64,000 nt of DNA, taken from Geosiphon pyriformis. Lineage: Eukaryota; Glomeromycota; Glomeromycetes; Archaeosporales; Geosiphonaceae. Made by a program: the position numbers and the translations under genes. The notes beneath the pieces were generated by a model. That model was given only the letters and a program-made list of their open reading frames with translations. It searched no databases and was not told the DNA's origin. Location: positions 558,001 to 622,000 of the forward strand of contig JAAOMT010000352.1 of assembly GCA_016748015.1 (NCBI GenBank), in the 5' to 3' direction. Positions 58,376-64,000 of this stretch are shown here, piece after piece; positions within the stretch are counted from its first letter, which is position 1; each line of letters begins with the position of its first letter.

Positions 58376-60649
58376 TTTAATGCTCTTTGTAAAATATAAT
58401 TTAATAAAGAATAAGCATTAGTATTAACTATTTAGAAAAGTAACAGACTTAAAAATTATAAAAACAAATTACATAAAATTCACAAATTTCTTATTCCAAC
58501 AATATTAACAACAATTAGAATTAACCAAAAATTATTTTCCAGCTGAATTAGTCTTTAATTTCTATATTAATAAAAAGATTATATATTTTTTAAGGAGACA
58601 AGCAGATTCCAATTATTACTAAAATAAATTGTGAAATTAAAAAGTATACTTAGCAAAAGTTTTTAATTATATTTGTAGACAAAAGCAAAAACAAGATATA
58701 AATATTAGCAAGTATATTTAAACCAATACAACTATTTAACTAGAAAAAACCCAGACTCGTTTTTTTATTACATCTATTATACTATTATATACCAAAAAGT
58801 ATCATCAACATATTATCAAAATTTGTATTATCATTAACAGCAAAACCAATTATTACAAAAATTTTATTTTAAAGCAATTAGAAGAAATCCAAACTGCTAA
58901 AAACCTATGACAATTACTTTAAAGAATTTAAGTCATAACCAACAATGTTATCAGAACTTTGATTACTGTTATCTTAACTTAATTTCGAATCTACCAATAA
59001 TTGGGCAAATACCAAATCAGAAAAAAAAAAGTAGTAATCAAAAAAATAATAATCAAAGTCCAATTCCAAATAATTCTAAAAATAAAACTCTGATTATTCA
59101 GATCCAAAGAAATCAAACAATTCAAATTTTACCTTTATTATTCAGCAAACTCTATCTTTAATTATTCAAATTAATTTTTTAGTTGTATTAATAGCTATTT
59201 TTTAACAATTACAATCATAATTACTTATATTAATAACATATACACTAATTGTCAAATTAAAAAAATTTATTGGTAAAGAAAACAATGCCCAAGCATGACT
59301 GAATAATATAGCTAAAGCTATTACAGCCAATAAATGAGATAATGTTAAAGTTTTTTAAGCAATTTCATACTTTTTACAGAATACTACCAACTTATAGTAT
59401 TAAAGTTTCATAAACAAATCTAATAACTTTAATGTATTTAAAACTGCATTTCTATAGTATTTTAGTAATTATAACAGCATTAATTATTTATTAACTGGTT
59501 TTACTATTATTAAACAAGACAATACTAAAATAGTTACAACTTATTTAGAATGCTTTTACAGAAATCTGCACCAAATTCAAGCAATTAACACTAACTATTT
59601 TATAGTATTTTAGATCTTAAATCAATTTATTTACAGATTATATAGCAGTTTTTTATAATAAATACACATATTATACCTAAACACTTTACAAGATACAATC
59701 ATTTATGCCAAAAATTTTAAATTAGCCAAATTCAAAGCCAATCATACCCAAGCTATAAATCTAGTAATAAATAGATTATTTAAATTAAATTCCAAAACTA
59801 AAACAGTTTAATAAAACAATTAACCAGAAAATAAAAAGATATTTAGTTAATAATTAAGCAATCTATTAATTTTTTCAATGCTGTAACAATTAAGGAAATT
59901 CAAATCAGCTTTAATCTCAGTTATATTCCTTGTTATTATTAGCAAATTAACAATAACAGCAAGAGATACATATCTGCTACTATTGTTATAAACAAAAACA
60001 TATTTAATCAAACTGTTATTTAAGAATAAATAGCTTACAATTTGGAAATCAATATAAAAATTCCAATTACTGATTTCAAATTCTGAATTACATCAGTAAT
60101 TTATTAGAGCTACAACAATACTAACTTTATTATATATTAATAACATATTAGATATTATATGTATTTTTAATATATTAGATATTAACACTCATAATTTATC
60201 AAATTCTATTATCACAAGTAGTCTATTAACCTCCACAAATTTAAATATTATTATCAAATTTAGCTCAACTGCTAGCCAGAAACCAAAAATCAAAAATCAT
60301 TTAACAAAATTGAAGATTAGCAATAATTATATATTAACTAATTTACAGTAAATTAAACCAATACTTGGAATTATACCAAAAAAATTCAGAAAGTAAGTAC
60401 ACCCAAAATCTGAATTTACAGAGCTACTTAAGTTTTTTGACTATCTTAAAAAACAACTTATCTAATAACTTAAAAATTTAGTAACTACTTATTAACAATA
60501 TTCCATCAGCTATAATAACAAAAGACAAGTTATTTATTATTATTTTTTTTCTTTAAATTTGAAGATTCAGTAAAAATTTTATTATATAGTAAAGTTATTT
60601 TTAATGTCAAACCAATTACTGTTATGTATACTGATATTAAAATTAATGG
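58376..60649 (+). pseudogene. Gypsy gag and protease start, heavily decayed
   Basis: Follows Gypsy-2A gag step by step. N-terminal FYINKK near 58560; capsid-like part 59260-59800 (KFIGKENNAQA, YFSNYNSINYL, FTIIKQD, YLECFYRNLHQIQAI); a knuckle at 59975-60016 (CYYCYKQKHI, stop, SNC), which keeps the His ligand that Gypsy-2A and 2B have lost. Protease start near 60610 (TVMYTDIKING) is cut by the minus-strand LTR at 60650. Dozens of stops. Confidence 0.7.
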
Positions 60650-61498
60650 TATTATAAATAATTATTTGGAATGTTAAAACAAATAACAAATCTGTAACTT
60701 GGTGCTTAATAACTGATAATATTGGTAATTTCTGAAAATTTTGGAATCTAAAGGTTTTGGTTAAGTTTTTTGTATAATAGACAAAGATTTAATTAATAAT
60801 TTCTTCTGTTAATTTCTTTTTTCAATATAGTGGCTGATTTATTTTGGCAGTTGTGCCCTTCTGATAAGTTATTCTTAAATTTCTACTCTTGTTCTTAGAT
60901 TTTTTACCAGACTATTTTTGATATTAATTACTTAGTATTTAATTTTTTTAATTAATTAGTAAACAACAAAAAAATAAAATAAAAAAAAATAAAAATAAGA
61001 AAAAAAATAAAAATTTAGTATTTTATCAATAGCTATAATCAAAAGCTATTGGTCTAATATAATTAAATATTAGATTTTATTAATATAAAATATTAATAAT
61101 AGAAAAAAAATTAATATTTTTAATCAAACAACAATAACATAGATTGGATAATAATTAGATATTTTATTAATATTGATGGATTTCCACTTTAAGTTATAGA
61201 AAACTATTTTTTAAAGGAAGGAATATTGTGATTCTAAACTCTATTAAATTCTGAATATTTTTCTGCTTTTAATACTCTTACTATATATACATAATTTGTG
61301 TTATACAAGATTTCTGAGAATTCTGCAATTTTCCAAAAGAATTTTGGAATTCTAAAATTCTGCAATTTTCTAAAAAAATTCTGCAATTCTGTAATTTTGC
61401 AATTTTCTAAAAAAATTCTGAAATTTCTTATTTTACTATGTTTATTTCTAATTGGTTATTTTATTTATTATTATAATTCTTAATTTCTATGAATAAAA
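60650..61498 (-). repeat. LTR of a minus-strand Gypsy element, GAATTC-type array
   Basis: 849 bp; aligns with the Gypsy-2B 3' LTR outside the U3 array. The array (about 61300-61440) is made of decayed AATTCTGCAATTTTC units, the same type as in the solo LTR at 48027-48931. The TATA block is near 61270. Inserted in the plus-strand protease; ATGG precedes it. Confidence 0.75.
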
Positions 61499-62800
61499 TT
61501 ATTCATTTCTTTTAATATTGAGCTCTATCAAAATTTCTTAAATCTTTTATATCTCTTTTTTGGATTAGTTTTATTACTTTTTTCTTGAAAATTACTTGGA
61601 CAATATTGGTTTGTAATTTTTCAAATTAAATATTGGTAATTTTTCTCAATTGGTTGATGGTTACTATGTTTATTATTAAATATAGCAGTATTTTTGAACA
61701 GTTTTGAAACTCTGTTTATAACCAGTATATTGTTTATACCTGTGTAAATAAATTGTTTTTTTCCATAAATTGTTCTAGTTGTTGTAATATTGTTGTATTA
61801 AATATTCATTTTATTTTATTTATATATAAGTTCTAAATATTGAGTTTTTGTCTCAAATTATAATAGCAAAGTTTTTTAAAAATTGTTGTCTTTACTATTT
61901 TTAATTTTCTTTTATTAATTTCTTGTATAGTACTATTGTCTTTGGTGTTTCTATAGATATTTTTACTTTTGCTATTATATTCTCTACTATATTTTTATAT
62001 TTTCTGTATATCTTATATTGTACTTCATATTAAAATTTCTGTTTTTTTTCTGTATATTAAATAATTTGTTAATTAATTGTAATTTTTATGTTCAGTTTTT
62101 GATGTTTAATCAGTTGAAATAGTTGTTAGACTAGTAAGTAAATATTGTCAATAATTTCTATTTTTCTCTTTGTTTTTGATATATATATTGGTTTTTTTTA
62201 TATATTGTTCTTGTAAGTTAATTTGATGTGTTTGTGTTAATAATTATGATTGGTTCTAAATCTTATAAAATCTTATTTGGTTGGACTAATATTTGTTGTA
62301 TTTCTAATTGTGAAATATTATTAATAAATAATAATACTATGTTGTTATATAATTTTAATCAATTTCTATGTACTGTTTTAACTAAGATTTTGTTGTCCTA
62401 TTTTAATTTATAAGCTCTATTTTCTATAATTTCTTTAATATAAAAGAGTTTGTCCTATTTGGGGTCAAATTTTTTATTTTATTGTTATTCTACTTTAATA
62501 TAATATAAAAATACTTTGTCTTCAATCTTGAATTTAACTAGTTTATCTGGTAATTGGTTATTATGTTATTCTTTTTGTTTTTTTTGTGACTTTTGAATGT
62601 TATTAGCTGCTTTTTGCCTTTTGTATTTTAATGTTTTTATTAAGTTATATTTTCTTTTTAGTAATGTTTTTTGGAAGTTGACTTCTGTTATTGGTTTTAT
62701 TAGATATGTATTGATATTTATTTCAACTGGTAATGTTGCTGTTCTATCATAAACAAACTCAAATAATATTGCTTATATAGTATCTTGCTTTATTGTCCAA
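61499..62800 (-). pseudogene. Remnant of Gypsy ORF3 and integrase C-terminus
   Basis: Internal part of the minus-strand element next to its 3' LTR. Matches Gypsy-2B from about 30974 to 32232: polypurine-tract relic (AAAAGAAATGAATAA), ORF3 relic (about 61530-62100), the LEPIIII tail near 62245 (AATCATAATTATTAAC on the minus strand), and integrase C-terminal sequence (about 62440-62790). It ends abruptly at 62800, where a new LTR begins. Confidence 0.65.
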
Positions 62801-63818
62801 TATTATCCAAGTAGAAAAACCAATCTAAAGTTATAGAAAAAATGTGACCAAAAATATAACAACATAAAATAATACAAGATAACATAAAAGAATACAGAAT
62901 AATATGTAATAACTTAGGATAACATAATACAAAAACTTGATAATGTTTTATAGCACAAAATAATTAGTTAAAACATAAGATAACTAATAATAACATAGAA
63001 AAATAAAATGATAACAAAAATAGTAAAGCAATAACTAGCAAGAACAAAACAATAAAAAAACAATTCTATAAAACCAAAAAAAATGTATAAAAACAAGTAA
63101 TTGTAAAAGTTAAAAAAAAGCCAAACAAGAATCAATTTTCATCTTCCTTATAATTATATTACAAAAATAAAAGACTTATTTGAAAAACACAAAATTTTCA
63201 ATACATAATTATTAATTATTTCATGTTTGAATTGAACTAATTCTTGTTTTATACTTTTGTTTTAGAACAGATGTTCTTAGCATAAACATTTTGAATCCTT
63301 AATAATCTGGACCAATTGCTTTTGATTATAATAATTGATAATACTAATTTATTTATTTTTATTTTTTATTTATTTTTTATTTATTTTTTTTTATTTTTTA
63401 TTTATTTTATTTTTTCTTGTAAAACAACAACATAGAAAAATCAACTGTCTAAAAATAAACTTTGTGATAGTCTGATAAAAAAAAAAGCTCACCCTAAGTT
63501 TAAATATTAATATTATTTTGATAGCTTATTAAAAAGACAAAAAAACACTATTAGATCCTAATAATTGTACTTATTAGCTTAAAAAAGATAGCTCACATTC
63601 ACATACAAGAAGTTACAACACTACAAAACAGATTTCTGTGTCTTATAACCAAAGAACTCCATGAATAAATTCATAACAATTCAACAGATCTTCAAAGATT
63701 AATAATATTAATACAATAAACAAGTTTACTAAAAGAAAACCATCAAAAGCTCCCTAAAAACCCAAAATCTTGAGCACTAAACATTACTACCATATACTAC
63801 TAAGTTTATTCATAACAT
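62801..63818 (+). repeat. 5' LTR of a further LTR family at right edge
   Basis: 1,018 bp inferred from its breakpoints: starts TATTATCC (TGTTATCC decayed) exactly where the integrase relic stops, and ends TTCATAACA followed by TTTTGTGCTCTCTATGAAG at the primer-binding position. U3-like array of ATAACATAAAATAATAC units at about 62860-63010. The element runs out of the window. Confidence 0.6.
63346..63418 (+). repeat. Low-complexity T/A tract
   Basis: Runs of TTTATTTTTTATTT in the LTR. The Gypsy-2 LTR has a shorter TTTTATTTTCTTTTATTT block in the same relative place (near 26500). Confidence 0.8.
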
Positions 63819-64000
63819 TTTGTGCTCTCTATGAAGTTATAAAATTCATAAAGACAAAGCACCCCAAAAATTCACAAAAATAGCAACTATTAGAACAATA
63901 GAAAAAGATTATTTATCATATAAAAAAGTACTATTTCAATACTTTAAGAAAGATTTGGGAATATCATTTAAAGCCATCATCATTGAAAAAATTTTTTATT
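63819..64000 (+). pseudogene. Start of gag of the right-edge element
   Basis: Reads approximately VLFQYFKKDLGISFKAI, which lines up with FLFQQYSQQLGLNNNYF of Gypsy-2A gag. Truncated by the window. Too short to judge intactness. Confidence 0.5.

Noticed and set aside
1-64000. tRNA, rRNA or snRNA genes
   Set aside because: None recognised by eye; a covariance-model scan would be decisive.

Overview
The window looks like a transposon-rich, very AT-rich stretch of a fungal nuclear genome, most likely an arbuscular mycorrhizal fungus (Glomeromycotina, Rhizophagus-like). The reasons are one spliced eukaryotic housekeeping gene (STT3) with short introns, and LINE and Ty3/Gypsy proteins that resemble by memory the element families abundant in Rhizophagus. 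No search was run, so the genus is an inference. I see no rRNA, tRNA, CRISPR or bacterial-type operon.

Layout. 1-1010 holds the 5' part of a LINE on the minus strand. 1011-3100 is AT-rich with no gene. 3100-5240 is an internally deleted LINE of a second ORF1 family on the plus strand; it meets LINE-1 tail to tail. LINE-1 (about 5245-12060, minus) is nearly complete: ORF1 with a CCHC knuckle, then ORF2 with APE endonuclease, RT, RNase H and a Cys/His finger. Each ORF keeps one frame, broken only by nonsense codons. LINE-2 (12413 to 49945, minus) is a related copy split by about 30 kb of later insertions.

The 16.4-46.2 kb block is a nested set. Gypsy-1 (plus, 16367-46220) sits in the LINE-2 ORF2. 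Gypsy-2A (plus, 26082-46056) sits in the Gypsy-1 3' LTR. Gypsy-2B (minus, 30205-40194) sits in the Gypsy-2A polyprotein. A solo LTR (48027-48931) sits in the LINE-2 ORF1. Most insertions have matching or near-matching 4-bp duplications; for Gypsy-2A, removing the 9,990-bp Gypsy-2B plus one duplication rejoins the polyprotein in frame. Both Gypsy families encode, in order, gag with a zinc knuckle, aspartic protease, a Cys-rich linker, a dUTPase-like domain, RT, RNase H and integrase. Both also carry a separate conserved ORF3 of about 225-230 codons that runs through the polypurine tract into the 3' LTR.

49.9-51.9 kb is AT-rich with small tandem repeats. The only intact host gene is STT3 (52148-54618, minus, three exons, one apparent GC-AG intron), the catalytic subunit of oligosaccharyltransferase. 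54.8-64 kb is an older graveyard: a LINE-tail-like fragment, a possible solo LTR, an integrase remnant, a plus-strand gag/protease remnant interrupted by a minus-strand element, and the 5' LTR of a further LTR family running off the right edge.

Most disabling changes in the elements (Trp, Gln and Arg codons to stops; Asp to Asn; Gly to Glu; Glu to Lys) fit C-to-T/G-to-A transitions, as expected from deamination of methylated cytosine or a RIP-like process.
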